64,000 nucleotides of DNA from Cohnella abietis (GCF_004295585.1 NZ_AP019400.1:1765501-1829500), one strand, 5' to 3'. Shown: positions 8,915-15,886, numbered from the stretch's first letter. The notes: generated from the sequence alone by a model not told the origin. Program-made: numbers and translations.

Positions 8915-10087
8915 ATGGCAACTCTTATAAAGGTTCCTGGGCGGTACGATTCCTCACAGTCTTGGACCACCCGTGCGGGACCCACCGATGAATTTGCTTC
9001 TGTATATGTGGGGGTAGTGGGTAACAGTGCAACATATCCTGCCCCTTTTTTGCGCTCGATAATTGTATACAAGCCCACTAACTACTATGGTAAGTTATCA
9101 GTAGCACTATACCGATACAACACCAAAGAATTCGTAGTTGAATCCCCCATAGTAAACGTGGTAGCTGGGGGTTTTGAAGTAGACATCCCATTTTCTTCTC
9201 CCATACCCTTAACTAGTGAGCAATATGCGGTTGTGGTGAAGAATCTAGGTGATACAGGTATGACCTTTGATATCTGGATGTACACCAACGCATGGGATAG
9301 CGGGGTAATTGGTGCGGGGACAGGGTGGTGGTATGGGCCCCCATCTAACCCATTCAAGAACTACTCTTCTTCATCCAAGTCAGGGGGCTTTGGTGCTACA
9401 TTCTGGGACAGCAACCCGAACGCAGCCCCTAATGCACCAACAATGCTCTCACCGATATCTAACCAGGGGTCGTTAATAAATCCCCGACCGAAGGTCATTT
9501 TTAAAGTTACCGACCCAGAAGGGGACAAGGTGATAGCTCTAGCGCAAGTTGCAAGGGATGCCGCCTTCACCAATCTCGTGCTTTTCGAGGGATCAGATTC
9601 CTACCCCGCATCGTTTAGTCCTAGTGGCTGGATAAACTCGGGCAGTAACGTATATTGGACTCCTTCAGCAGATATAGCACCAGGCACCTACTACGTAAGG
9701 ACCTGGGCCTATGATGGGGTATCTTGGGGGGCTTATTCGGCCACCGTAGTAATGACCATAGCAGCACCCAACTGGACCAATCCCACCATAAACGATAATG
9801 ACCCAGGTATCCGAGCTACATGGATAACAGAGCTACGCACGCTAGTGAATAATACGAGAAGGGCTAGGGGCATAACAGTTGCAGCCTTCACAGATGCCAC
9901 CGTCACGGCAAACAGTTCCAATGTGCGTATTGTACACATCAACGAGTTACGAACTGCCATAAATGCTTTACTGTCAGCCTCAAACCTAGCACCACCCGCT
10001 TACACGGATCCCACTCTTACTGCTAATGTCACTGAACGTAAGGGTATACACATCAAGCAGCTTAGAGATGCTCTTGCTAGATGTTGA
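8915..10087 (+). CDS. Receptor-binding-like phage protein with three C-terminal helical repeats
   Basis: This 390-residue protein follows the fibre gene with an AAGGAG ribosome site. Residues 1-170 look like an all-beta domain rich in Tyr, Trp and Gly. Residues about 175-285 resemble a fibronectin/Ig-like beta sandwich (APNAPTMLSPISNQGSL, KVTDPEGDK, PGTYYVRTWAYDG). The C-terminal 100 residues hold three related helices about 37 residues apart: WITELRTLVNN, VHINELRTAIN and IHIKQLRDAL, separated by FTDATVTAN and YTDPTLTAN linkers. Position after the fibre gene and before a terminator and lysis genes suggests a second receptor-binding or accessory fibre. No enzymatic motif is visible. Confidence 0.7.
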   Translation: MATLIKVPGRYDSSQSWTTRAGPTDEFASVYVGVVGNSATYPAPFLRSIIVYKPTNYYGKLSVALYRYNTKEFVVESPIVNVVAGGFEVDIPFSSPIPLTSEQYAVVVKNLGDTGMTFDIWMYTNAWDSGVIGAGTGWWYGPPSNPFKNYSSSSKSGGFGATFWDSNPNAAPNAPTMLSPISNQGSLINPRPKVIFKVTDPEGDKVIALAQVARDAAFTNLVLFEGSDSYPASFSPSGWINSGSNVYWTPSADIAPGTYYVRTWAYDGVSWGAYSATVVMTIAAPNWTNPTINDNDPGIRATWITELRTLVNNTRRARGITVAAFTDATVTANSSNVRIVHINELRTAINALLSASNLAPPAYTDPTLTANVTERKGIHIKQLRDALARC

Positions 10088-10107
10088 TATAGATATAGCA
10101 CAGTATC

Positions 10108-10137
10108 AAGCTCCGCCTATGCGGGGCTTATTTTATT
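10108..10137 (+). terminator. Terminator at the end of the tail operon
   Basis: The inverted repeat AAGCTCCGC / GCGGGGCTT with a CTAT loop is followed by a T-rich tract (ATTTTATTT). It begins about 20 bases after the stop of the receptor-binding-like gene and before the lysis module. Confidence 0.75.
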
Positions 10138-10151
10138 TGGGGGGTGGGGAA

Positions 10152-10448
10152 GTGGATACAGGAACAATCGCTACAGTTATTTCGGTGGCTGCAGCAATAA
10201 GTGGCATCATCATAGGTTGGTCAGGGCGATCACGCACAATACGTCATGACACAGCTTCTGACGCTAGTAACGATGCAACAATCCGCGCAGATATGGAATA
10301 CATCAAACGCGGTGTTGATGATGTGAGGCTTGAGCAACGAGCGCATGGACAGAGATTTGACGCTCTATCTGAGCGCGTTACAAGAGTCGAAGAGTCTGCC
10401 AAACAGGCGCATTACCGAATTAACCGTATTGAGGACCAACACAATTAA
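10152..10448 (+). CDS. Membrane-anchored coiled-coil protein of the lysis module (XhlA-like role possible)
   Basis: I place the start at GTG 10152 because the open frame further upstream runs through the tail terminator. A G-rich stretch (GGGGTGGGGA) precedes it. The 98-residue product has one N-terminal membrane helix (TIATVISVAAAISGIIIGW) and then a soluble coiled coil (MEYIKRGVDDVRLEQRAH to RINRIEDQHN). XhlA-type proteins of PBSX have the reverse order, with the membrane helix at the C-terminus, so this is not a simple XhlA. It lies directly before the holin gene, which suggests it helps lysis. Function is inferred from position. Confidence 0.65.
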   Translation: MDTGTIATVISVAAAISGIIIGWSGRSRTIRHDTASDASNDATIRADMEYIKRGVDDVRLEQRAHGQRFDALSERVTRVEESAKQAHYRINRIEDQHN

Positions 10449-10461
10449 GGAGATGGTTTGT

Positions 10462-10746
10462 ATGGAATGGAACGCTTTTTTTCAATTGATCGATCCGCAA
10501 TTATTCATTGTTGTTGCTGCATGTTGGGTGTTAGGGTTTTCTCTTAAGCGTACGCCTATAGTTGAAGACTGGACCATTGTCTATATCGTTACTATCGCGG
10601 CCGTGTTGCTAGCTGTGTGGCTGATTGGATTTAGTCCAGAATCTGTTATTCAAGGCGTGTTAGCCGGTGCATTTGCGGTTTATGGTCACCAAATGATTAA
10701 GCAAACTACTAAGGTCGCTGAGAATGAAAGTGAGGATTCACTATGA
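10462..10746 (+). CDS. Phage holin (Hol44/holin 5 type)
   Basis: The 94-residue protein starts at ATG 10462, nine bases after an AAGGAG site; longer upstream starts overlap the previous gene and lack a ribosome site. It has three hydrophobic segments: PQLFIVVAACWVLGFSL, WTIVYIVTIAAVLLAVWL and an amphipathic GVLAGAFAVYGHQMIKQT. This is the pattern of the phi-44RR/Hol44-type holins (VAACWVLGxxLKxTP and GAFAVYGHQ). A charged C-terminal tail follows. Holins form membrane lesions that time lysis and release the endolysin. It overlaps the endolysin gene by four bases. Confidence 0.9.
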   Translation: MEWNAFFQLIDPQLFIVVAACWVLGFSLKRTPIVEDWTIVYIVTIAAVLLAVWLIGFSPESVIQGVLAGAFAVYGHQMIKQTTKVAENESEDSL

Positions 10747-12329
10747 TTAAACATAATCGCGTACGAGTCAAAAACAAGAAGCTAGAGGAAGGGCCGCTGC
10801 AATATAGCGGCTCTTACGAAAAGGCTAATGGCTGGACTGACATCAGAGTTTTGGATATTCAGCCAGCTGCAGTTATCCGGACAGAGTTGGTTATAGCTAA
10901 AGGTAAATCAGCATCGGCCATTTTAGCCGATCTAGTCGGTAAGCATGGCGGCAACTGGGTTGTTATTAATGCATCCTATTTTAATGCGTCTACAGGAGAG
11001 TTGTTGGGTAAGACGATCAAGGACGGCAAAGCGATATTCCCCGATGTTACTGGTAAGACAGAACAGAGGCCCCACCTTTTCCGTAAGGCAGGGCGTTTTG
11101 GGATCGGTCGATTGAATGATGTGGTAGGTGTTGATTGGGCTGTTGTTGGTGTACCTACACTTACAGCGGGAGGCAAGGCAATTAACCCGCTGAGGGTCGA
11201 GGAAAAGACGCCATCCGATGTGCCTGGCGTTAACCCCCGTATGATCGCAGGCATTAAATCAGATGGTACATTGGGTATTATTGCGGTTGATGGACGAGGC
11301 GTAAAAGACCGCGGGCTAACTGCGGAGGAAGCTGGCATTATGGCTGTGCATTTAGGTTATCTGGATGCAATCAATTTGGATGGCGGTGGATCTGCAACAA
11401 TTGCTACAAATAACCGTCAGCTGCTTGATGCATTGGAGATCGATAAAACCAATAAAAAGCGCAATTACCATGTGAGTGACATTGGACAAAATCACGTGCA
11501 ACGAATTATCCATCATGTTATTGCTGTCCAGTTTGATCCAGGTATTCTAATCCCAAAGCCAAAAACCCTGTTCGGCATTGATTGTGCTACGCCGTTGACA
11601 GGGACAACAGCCAAGGCGGTAGCTGCAGCAGGGGCACAGTTTGCAGTCCGCTATCTTGTTCCTGCGAATTATGCCTGGAAGCGTCTAGTGAGATCGGAGG
11701 CAAACGTTATTCAGGGGGCTGGCATGATGCTGGCATCTGTCTTTCAAAAGGGGACAGACCGCGTAACAGGTGGTAAGGGTGCGGGACAAGTGGATGGTAA
11801 AGAGGCATTAGCTGAAGCTAAGTTAATAAATCAGCCAACCGGTAGTGCTATTTTCTTCGCGGTGGATTATGATTCACAGCCGAAGGATTATGATGCAATC
11901 GAAGCATATCTCAGAGCAGCTCAAGCAGAGATACCCGGATATCATGCAGGCGTATATGGTCATTTTGGAGTGATCGAAGAGATGGCCAAACGGGGAGCCT
12001 GCAAATACTTTTGGCAGACCTATGCTTGGAGTGGAGGGAAAAAGAGTTCACACATCCACTTGTATCAATATAAAAATGATACCAAGCTCGGTGGAGCTTC
12101 CGTTGATCTGAATGAGGCTTATACAGATTCAATTTTTTGGGGGAAGGATGTAGTGCCGGTGGACAAGCCTGCTGAATCCTCGGAAGTAACTGCCATTGTA
12201 TTTGGGCAGAAGATTGAGGGTGCCAAGCTTATTGATGGCGTTATGATGCTGCCTCTACGAGCTGTAGGTAATGCAATCGGTGGTAAGGTTACTTGGGATC
12301 AACAAACCAAGACGGCTACAATAGAATAG
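10743..12329 (+). CDS. Multidomain endolysin: phosphodiester-glycosidase domain, DUF1906 glycoside hydrolase-like domain, stalk domain
   Basis: This 528-residue protein overlaps the holin gene and is the likely lysis enzyme. Residues about 30-265 match the phosphodiester glycosidase (NAGPA) family (WVVINASYFNASTGELLG, AVDGRGVKDRGLTAEE, LGYLDAINLDGGGSATI). Residues about 276-470 match the DUF1906 (Rv2525c-like) TIM-barrel family (FGIDCATP, FAVRYLVP, GSAIFFAVDYDSQ, YHAGVYGHFGVIE, FWQTYAWSGGK). The last 45 residues form a shortened copper-amine-oxidase-like stalk domain (GVMMLPLRAVGNAIGG, VTWDQQTKTATIE), probably for cell-wall binding. There is no signal peptide, as expected for a holin-released enzyme. 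Which domain cleaves which wall bond cannot be told from sequence. Confidence 0.85.
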   Translation: MIKHNRVRVKNKKLEEGPLQYSGSYEKANGWTDIRVLDIQPAAVIRTELVIAKGKSASAILADLVGKHGGNWVVINASYFNASTGELLGKTIKDGKAIFPDVTGKTEQRPHLFRKAGRFGIGRLNDVVGVDWAVVGVPTLTAGGKAINPLRVEEKTPSDVPGVNPRMIAGIKSDGTLGIIAVDGRGVKDRGLTAEEAGIMAVHLGYLDAINLDGGGSATIATNNRQLLDALEIDKTNKKRNYHVSDIGQNHVQRIIHHVIAVQFDPGILIPKPKTLFGIDCATPLTGTTAKAVAAAGAQFAVRYLVPANYAWKRLVRSEANVIQGAGMMLASVFQKGTDRVTGGKGAGQVDGKEALAEAKLINQPTGSAIFFAVDYDSQPKDYDAIEAYLRAAQAEIPGYHAGVYGHFGVIEEMAKRGACKYFWQTYAWSGGKKSSHIHLYQYKNDTKLGGASVDLNEAYTDSIFWGKDVVPVDKPAESSEVTAIVFGQKIEGAKLIDGVMMLPLRAVGNAIGGKVTWDQQTKTATIE

Positions 12330-12335
12330 ATTTTT

Positions 12336-12367
12336 GCCTGGGAGCTTCGGCTCTCGGGCTTTTTTTA
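12336..12367 (+). terminator. Terminator of the lysis module
   Basis: A ten-base-pair stem, GCCTGGGAGC / GCTCTCGGGC, with a TTCG tetraloop is followed by seven T. It lies seven bases after the endolysin stop codon. Confidence 0.93.
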
Positions 12368-12538
12368 TTTAGTTCAGGAAAAGTTTCCTTACCTCTAAAA
12401 TCATCAATACAACCAATTTCCCTAATTCCACGAAATTTTACAACCAAATTCCCAAACGTTTGGAGTTCAAGTGAAAGAAAAACACCGAGCCGTCCCTCAT
12501 AACCATCATTAATGGTATATAATTGTTAATATTTTCTA

Positions 12539-12567
12539 TGTACACGAACATTTGTTCTGTATATAAT
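12539..12567 (+). promoter_or_regulatory. Sigma-A-type promoter of the SOS cassette
   Basis: A -35-like TGTACA (12539-12544) and a perfect -10 TATAAT (12562-12567) are separated by 17 bases. The first LexA box fills the spacer and the second covers the expected start point, so bound repressor would block the promoter completely. Confidence 0.65.
12545..12558. promoter_or_regulatory. LexA (SOS) box 1
   Basis: CGAACATTTGTTCT contains the palindrome GAACATTTGTTC and matches the Bacillus LexA consensus CGAACNNNNGTTCG except for the last base. It lies inside the promoter spacer. Confidence 0.88.
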
Positions 12568-12570
12568 AAG

Positions 12571-12584
12571 GGAACAAATGTTCT
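12571..12584. promoter_or_regulatory. LexA (SOS) box 2
   Basis: GGAACAAATGTTCT contains the palindrome GAACAAATGTTC. Its centre is 26 bases from that of box 1, so two repressor dimers could bind side by side around the -10 element. Confidence 0.88.
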
Positions 12585-12607
12585 GTTTTTTGGGGGGGTG
12601 AATGGTT

Positions 12608-12841
12608 ATGAAGTCCGCAACAACGAAGCAAATGATTGTACTTGGAGAAATTATAAACTTCGCAATCCAGTATAATTACCCACCAACAGTCAGAGAGTTA
12701 TGCAAGATCCTAGGGCTATCTCCAGCAACGACACATGGCTACCTTAACAGACTCAGATTACGGGGGTTCATCGACTGGGAACCAGAACGACCTCGAACGC
12801 TCAGAATATTATCAAGGGAGGTAGGAGCAAATGCAAATTGA
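12608..12841 (+). CDS. LexA-type DNA-binding domain protein lacking the S24 protease domain
   Basis: The 77-residue product is a complete LexA N-terminal winged helix: a first helix (TKQMIVLGEIINFAIQ), YPPTVRELCKILGLS, a recognition helix (PATTHGYLNRLRLRGFI) and the wing WEPERPRTLRIL. It stops where LexA would continue into its linker and autocleaving protease domain, so it cannot self-cleave by the known mechanism. I prefer ATG 12608 to ATG 12602 because the G-rich ribosome site (GGGGGGGTG) then has normal spacing. Two LexA boxes control the gene. It could compete with host LexA, dimerise with it, or repress phage genes. It overlaps the next gene by 11 bases. Confidence 0.85.
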   Translation: MKSATTKQMIVLGEIINFAIQYNYPPTVRELCKILGLSPATTHGYLNRLRLRGFIDWEPERPRTLRILSREVGANAN

Positions 12842-13028
12842 AAAGTGTATCGGTCGAATCGTCGATATTATATACCAGGACGCTAAAGGTCGGATTACGC
12901 AGCGGACAATCCGGGTTAGAAAGATCGTCGATGGAAAAGCGATAGCATATGACTTTGACAAGCGAGCTCCTCGCCCTTTCAAAATCGATCGTATACTGGC
13001 TGCGCAGCCAGTAGGGAGGACTGCATGA
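12831..13028 (+). CDS. Small WYL-like domain protein
   Basis: The 65-residue product has a GGAGGTAGGAG ribosome site inside the end of the LexA-type gene. Its sequence follows a WYL-like pattern: an N-terminal beta pair (GRIVDIIYQDAKG), RTIRVRKIVDGKAIAYDF and PRPFKIDRIL, where the AYDF and FKIDRI blocks match the end of WYL domains. WYL domains sense nucleic-acid ligands in several bacterial DNA-damage and defence regulators. Here the domain is alone, without its own helix-turn-helix, beside a stand-alone HTH protein. The start overlaps the previous stop region by 11 bases, so the two are probably translated together. Confidence 0.65.
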   Translation: MQIEKCIGRIVDIIYQDAKGRITQRTIRVRKIVDGKAIAYDFDKRAPRPFKIDRILAAQPVGRTA

Positions 13029-13429
13029 AAGCCGCCACGATACCTTCCAAAGAAGAATTGTTTATGATTCGGGAATCGATCCTGCTGCCACACATGATGA
13101 CGATGGTTGAGAAAAGCAGGATAGATATTGAGCAATCCTTAAACCCAATGCGAGATCTTATTAGTAGGTTTATGGTCGTAATGTTAGATACGATTAATGC
13201 CGACTTGGTCAAAATTAAAATCGCAATGAGTAAGGCTAATATAAAAGTATGGGACGAAGATCATCAAGGGGATGTTTTGTATTATCGCTATAGGTTTAGA
13301 GGATATGAGGAGAGTTTCGGAATGATAAGGGAAGTGATGCGAGCACAAATAAGTGTTGGGCTAGGCGAGTATGGTCGTAAATGCATAAACCTAAATCAGA
13401 GGAGCGACCACGATGCCCCCAATTGCTAA
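13025..13429 (+). CDS. Prophage protein of 134 residues, unknown function
   Basis: The product starts MKAATIPSKEELFMIRESIL with a GGAGG site upstream (in AGTAGGGAGGACTGC). It is soluble and mostly helical with many Met and charged residues, and no motif I recognise. The start overlaps the WYL-like stop by four bases (ATGA), and the end overlaps the YolD-like gene by 17 bases. It therefore belongs to the SOS-controlled transcript. In Bacillus phages and chromosomes the YolD gene is normally paired with a Y-family polymerase; this protein is far too short to be one and has no polymerase motif. Confidence 0.65.
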   Translation: MKAATIPSKEELFMIRESILLPHMMTMVEKSRIDIEQSLNPMRDLISRFMVVMLDTINADLVKIKIAMSKANIKVWDEDHQGDVLYYRYRFRGYEESFGMIREVMRAQISVGLGEYGRKCINLNQRSDHDAPNC

Positions 13430-13679
13430 ACCAAAAAAACAGTATAAAGATAAAAGACCAACAAGAGATGACGCTGTGCTCGAGGAAATAGGCGAGCAGC
13501 TCGTTGAGGCTTTAAAAGAAGAGTCACAAGTTGAGTTAACAGTTTGGGAAAATATTGAGATAGTGCGAGGGCAAGTTATTGGAATGGATTATAGGACAAA
13601 ACTCATCTACGTACAAAAGCATGGCGAAACAATCAAAGTACCATTTATGGATATTATGAAGGTAGAAAGCCCCAAATGA
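13413..13679 (+). CDS. YolD-like family protein
   Basis: The 88-residue product shows the YolD family pattern: a basic N-terminus with RPTRDD, a helix, a WENIEIVRGQVIGMDYRTK beta hairpin, LIYVQ and VPFMDIMKVE at the end. YolD proteins are small single-domain proteins found with the error-prone polymerases UvrX/YqjW in LexA-regulated operons of Bacillus. Here it is the last gene of a LexA-box operon, which fits that regulon, but no polymerase is present. A GGAG-type ribosome site lies in the end of the upstream gene. Its stop codon is inside the downstream terminator hairpin. Confidence 0.75.
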   Translation: MPPIAKPKKQYKDKRPTRDDAVLEEIGEQLVEALKEESQVELTVWENIEIVRGQVIGMDYRTKLIYVQKHGETIKVPFMDIMKVESPK

Positions 13680-13696
13680 TTTTGGGGCTTTTTTTC
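13666..13696 (+). terminator. Terminator at the prophage right end
   Basis: A perfect 11-base-pair inverted repeat (AAAGCCCCAAA / TTTGGGGCTTT, loop TGAT) ends in a run of seven T. The YolD stop codon TGA forms part of the loop. It is the last phage signal before the cpaF fragment. Confidence 0.92.
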
Positions 13697-13745
13697 TAGT
13701 TAAAATGATATGTCTAATATACACTAAGGCAGCTTGTCAACTGGG
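13697..13745. other. Probable right attachment site (attR) of the prophage inside cpaF
   Basis: Phage-type sequence ends at the YolD terminator, and cpaF coding homology starts abruptly at GGCAGCTTGTC (13728), preceded in frame by a TAA stop. The core shared with the left end must lie close to 13726-13745, but the left junction is outside the window, so the exact core cannot be given. The order tail, lysis, accessory genes, junction is the usual right half of a temperate phage with its integrase at the far left end. Confidence 0.65.
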
Positions 13746-14075
13746 CATTCGAATGGTGCTCGGGACATGGTCTCTCGATTGGAGACGATGGTGCTTAGTG
13801 GAGCGGAATTACCAGTAGCAGTAGTACGCAAGCAGATCGCTTCTGCGGTCGATGTCATTATACATCTTAGCCGCTTCCGAGATTCTACACGTAGGGTAGC
13901 GGAGATTTGTGAAGTAACCGGAATTCGAGAGGGGGAGGTAGAGCTCAGTACATTGTTCCAATTCGAGGAGGCTGGAGAGTCAAATGGTCGAATCGTTGGT
14001 AAGCTACATCGGGCTGATGCGCTTAAAGACACTCGCAAGCTAAGCCATGCTGGTATAGGGGTGGCAAGCGAATGA
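13728..14075 (+). pseudogene. cpaF: 3' fragment of cpaF/tadA, the Tad pilus secretion ATPase, cut by the prophage
   Basis: The frame begins with GSLSTGHSNGARDMVSRLET, the conserved segment after the Walker B region of CpaF/TadA ATPases. It continues through VVRKQIASAVDVIIHLSRFRD and EICEVTGIREGEVEL to the normal C-terminus (LSTLFQFEEAGE). The N-terminal two thirds, with Walker A and the His box, are missing and replaced by prophage DNA, so this piece cannot work alone. CpaF powers pilus assembly at the inner face of the membrane. The downstream tad genes overlap it normally (ATGA with tadB), so the locus was intact before insertion. Excision would restore the gene if the core matches. Confidence 0.9.
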
Positions 14076-14812
14076 CTGAATATCGTGTTTATCACTTGAG
14101 CAAGTATGAGAGGCTATGGGCAATTGTACTAGGTTGTTCCTTTTGTTACATCGCGATTTGGTTAATGTATCGACAGGCTGTTATAGCCCTAATAGCAGCC
14201 CCCTTAGGATTGTTATATCCCCGTTATTATGCAAAAGCTTTGTGCAGAAAGCGGTTAGACAAGCTGAGATTACAGTTTAAGGAAGCTCTCCAGGCATTGT
14301 CTTCATTATTATCGGCCGGAAGGTCAGTCGAGAATGCATTCATGTCCTTGGAGAATGATCTAAGCCTGCTTATAGGCGATACACAATCCGACTTAATGAT
14401 GGAGTTAAGGGCCATATCCAATCGCCTTCTTAATGGGGAGCAGCTTGAGGTATGCTTGCAGGATTTTGCAAGACGCTCGAACTTGGAGGAGGTGAGGAAC
14501 TTCGCGGATGTGATAGCAATCTGCAAAAGAGCAGGTGGAGATTTGGTCGAGGTTGTCCGTAGAACCTCACAGCTCATAGGAGAGAAGCTAGAGGTGGAGC
14601 TGGAGGTTTCCGTACTTATTTCTCAAAAGAAATTTGAATCCCGGATCATGATGGGAATGCCCTTTGCCTTTGTTGGCGTTATCGGCTTTATGGCAGGAGA
14701 CTATATGGAGCCACTTTATCAAGGAATGGGATTCGTTCTGCTGACAGTATGCTTGATTTTGTTAATGCTTTGCAGCTGGTGGATGTTTCGAATTATGGAC
14801 ATTAAGCTATGA
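14072..14812 (+). CDS. tadB: TadB-like pilus inner-membrane platform protein
   Basis: The 246-residue protein has an N-terminal membrane pair (about residues 14-50) and then a type II secretion F domain. That domain shows the usual EALQALSSLLSAGRSVENAF helix and the second helix (FADVIAICKRAGGDLVEVV). Two C-terminal membrane helices end the protein (MPFAFVGVIGFM and FVLLTVCLILLMLCSWWMF). TadB and TadC form the membrane platform on which CpaF acts to build Flp pili. The gene overlaps the cpaF fragment and tadC by four bases each. With cpaF broken, expression may depend on read-through or an internal promoter. Confidence 0.88.
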   Translation: MTEYRVYHLSKYERLWAIVLGCSFCYIAIWLMYRQAVIALIAAPLGLLYPRYYAKALCRKRLDKLRLQFKEALQALSSLLSAGRSVENAFMSLENDLSLLIGDTQSDLMMELRAISNRLLNGEQLEVCLQDFARRSNLEEVRNFADVIAICKRAGGDLVEVVRRTSQLIGEKLEVELEVSVLISQKKFESRIMMGMPFAFVGVIGFMAGDYMEPLYQGMGFVLLTVCLILLMLCSWWMFRIMDIKL

Positions 14813-15651
14813 GCAAATGGTTGATTTGTATAAGCACTGTGGTCTTGCTGCTGTTATACGCAGGACTTGTCTACCAAGCTTATAAGGGGAGAAGAAAGCG
14901 CAAGCTACTGCTTCAAGTTGATCCTTTTATCGTGCTCCTGCAATATCGTCCATTATTGAACAAAGTAGAACCTATTCTTCAGAGACAAAGGCTGTGGCTT
15001 GCACAGCTTAATGGTGGGGTATGCTCTCATGAATTGCTAATGGCTTGGGGAGCTGAAAGCTTGGGGCTAGCTTATATTACATTATCGCTGTCGGGATTGC
15101 TTGCCCTCATGTCCGGAAACTCTGCTCTATTCCTCATGGGTTTAGTTATCGCGGGCTGCCTTCCGGTACTGAGAACGAAGGATCTGACTAGTAAGGTGAA
15201 TAAGCGTCGTCAGACCATCGTTATGGAGCTCCCTGAATTGCTGACTAAGCTCTTATTGATGGTGAATGCAGGCGAGAACGTAATGAGGGCCCTATCTCGA
15301 ACAGTGGAGCAAAAGCAGGGAAGCGGGCATCCCTTGTATGTTGAGTTAAACGCAGCGATAGAGGGAATGAAGCGTGGGGAGAGCTTGGCGATTGCGCTTG
15401 AAGAAATGGGACGGAGATGTGCAGTCCCTGAAGTCAAATTGTTCTCCACTACATTGCTTATCAACGCTCGAAGAGGGGGAGAGGCTTTCGTTCCGGCTTT
15501 GCGGGAATTAACAAGGCAAATGTGGGATAAGCGAAAGGCAATCACTCGTACACTTGGAGAGCAGGCATCCTCCCGGTTAGCTTTTCCACTTGCTATCATT
15601 TTTTTACTCATCATGGTACTGGTTGGAGCACCTACAATGCTAATGATGTAA
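14809..15651 (+). CDS. tadC: TadC-like pilus inner-membrane platform protein
   Basis: The 280-residue protein is the partner of TadB. It has an N-terminal membrane helix (LICISTVVLLLLYAGLVY), a hydrophobic middle (LSGLLALMSGN), an F domain (RRQTIVMELPELLTKLLLMVNAGENVMRAL and LFSTTLLINARRGGEAFVPALREL), and a C-terminal helix (AFPLAIIFLLIMVLVGAP). The two F-domain helices with the NAG and RRGG turns are typical. It overlaps tadB by four bases and is followed after 22 bases by the pilin gene. Length and order match Tad loci of Gram-positive bacteria. Confidence 0.88.
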   Translation: MSKWLICISTVVLLLLYAGLVYQAYKGRRKRKLLLQVDPFIVLLQYRPLLNKVEPILQRQRLWLAQLNGGVCSHELLMAWGAESLGLAYITLSLSGLLALMSGNSALFLMGLVIAGCLPVLRTKDLTSKVNKRRQTIVMELPELLTKLLLMVNAGENVMRALSRTVEQKQGSGHPLYVELNAAIEGMKRGESLAIALEEMGRRCAVPEVKLFSTTLLINARRGGEAFVPALRELTRQMWDKRKAITRTLGEQASSRLAFPLAIIFLLIMVLVGAPTMLMM

Positions 15652-15673
15652 ATAACATTTACTTACGAAAGGG

Positions 15674-15886
15674 ATGAGCAGTTTGATGGGGAGCTTAGTT
15701 CAATTGGGAATGAAAGCAATGAAATCGTTGTGGCAGGATGAGGAGGGCATTGGCACGTTAGAGCTTGTCCTTATAGCTGCGGTGTTGATCGTGGTGGCTA
15801 TATTATTTAAGGATTGGATTCTAGAGTTTATTGGAAATCTGATGGATTCCGTACAAGGCAAAGCGAAAAACATATTTGATGATTAG
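15674..15886 (+). CDS. Flp-type type IVb pilin
   Basis: The 70-residue precursor has a short leader ending in Gly, then the prepilin cleavage motif EEG/IGTLELVL with Glu at position +5 of the mature protein. The hydrophobic stalk helix follows (IAAVLIVVAILFKDWIL), then a short polar tail. This is the pattern of Flp1-like pilins of Gram-positive Tad systems and should be the major pilus subunit. A GGGATGAG ribosome site lies just upstream. The gene overlaps the TadE-like gene by eight bases. It would be processed by the prepilin peptidase encoded at about 19.8 kb. Confidence 0.85.
   Translation: MSSLMGSLVQLGMKAMKSLWQDEEGIGTLELVLIAAVLIVVAILFKDWILEFIGNLMDSVQGKAKNIFDD

Noticed and set aside
10026..10151. 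Longer N-terminus for the coiled-coil lysis protein
   Set aside because: The extension runs through the end of the tail gene and through a terminator hairpin.
10330..10461. Longer N-terminus for the holin
   Set aside because: It overlaps the preceding gene; the holin family begins at the MEWNAFF start, which has an AAGGAG site.
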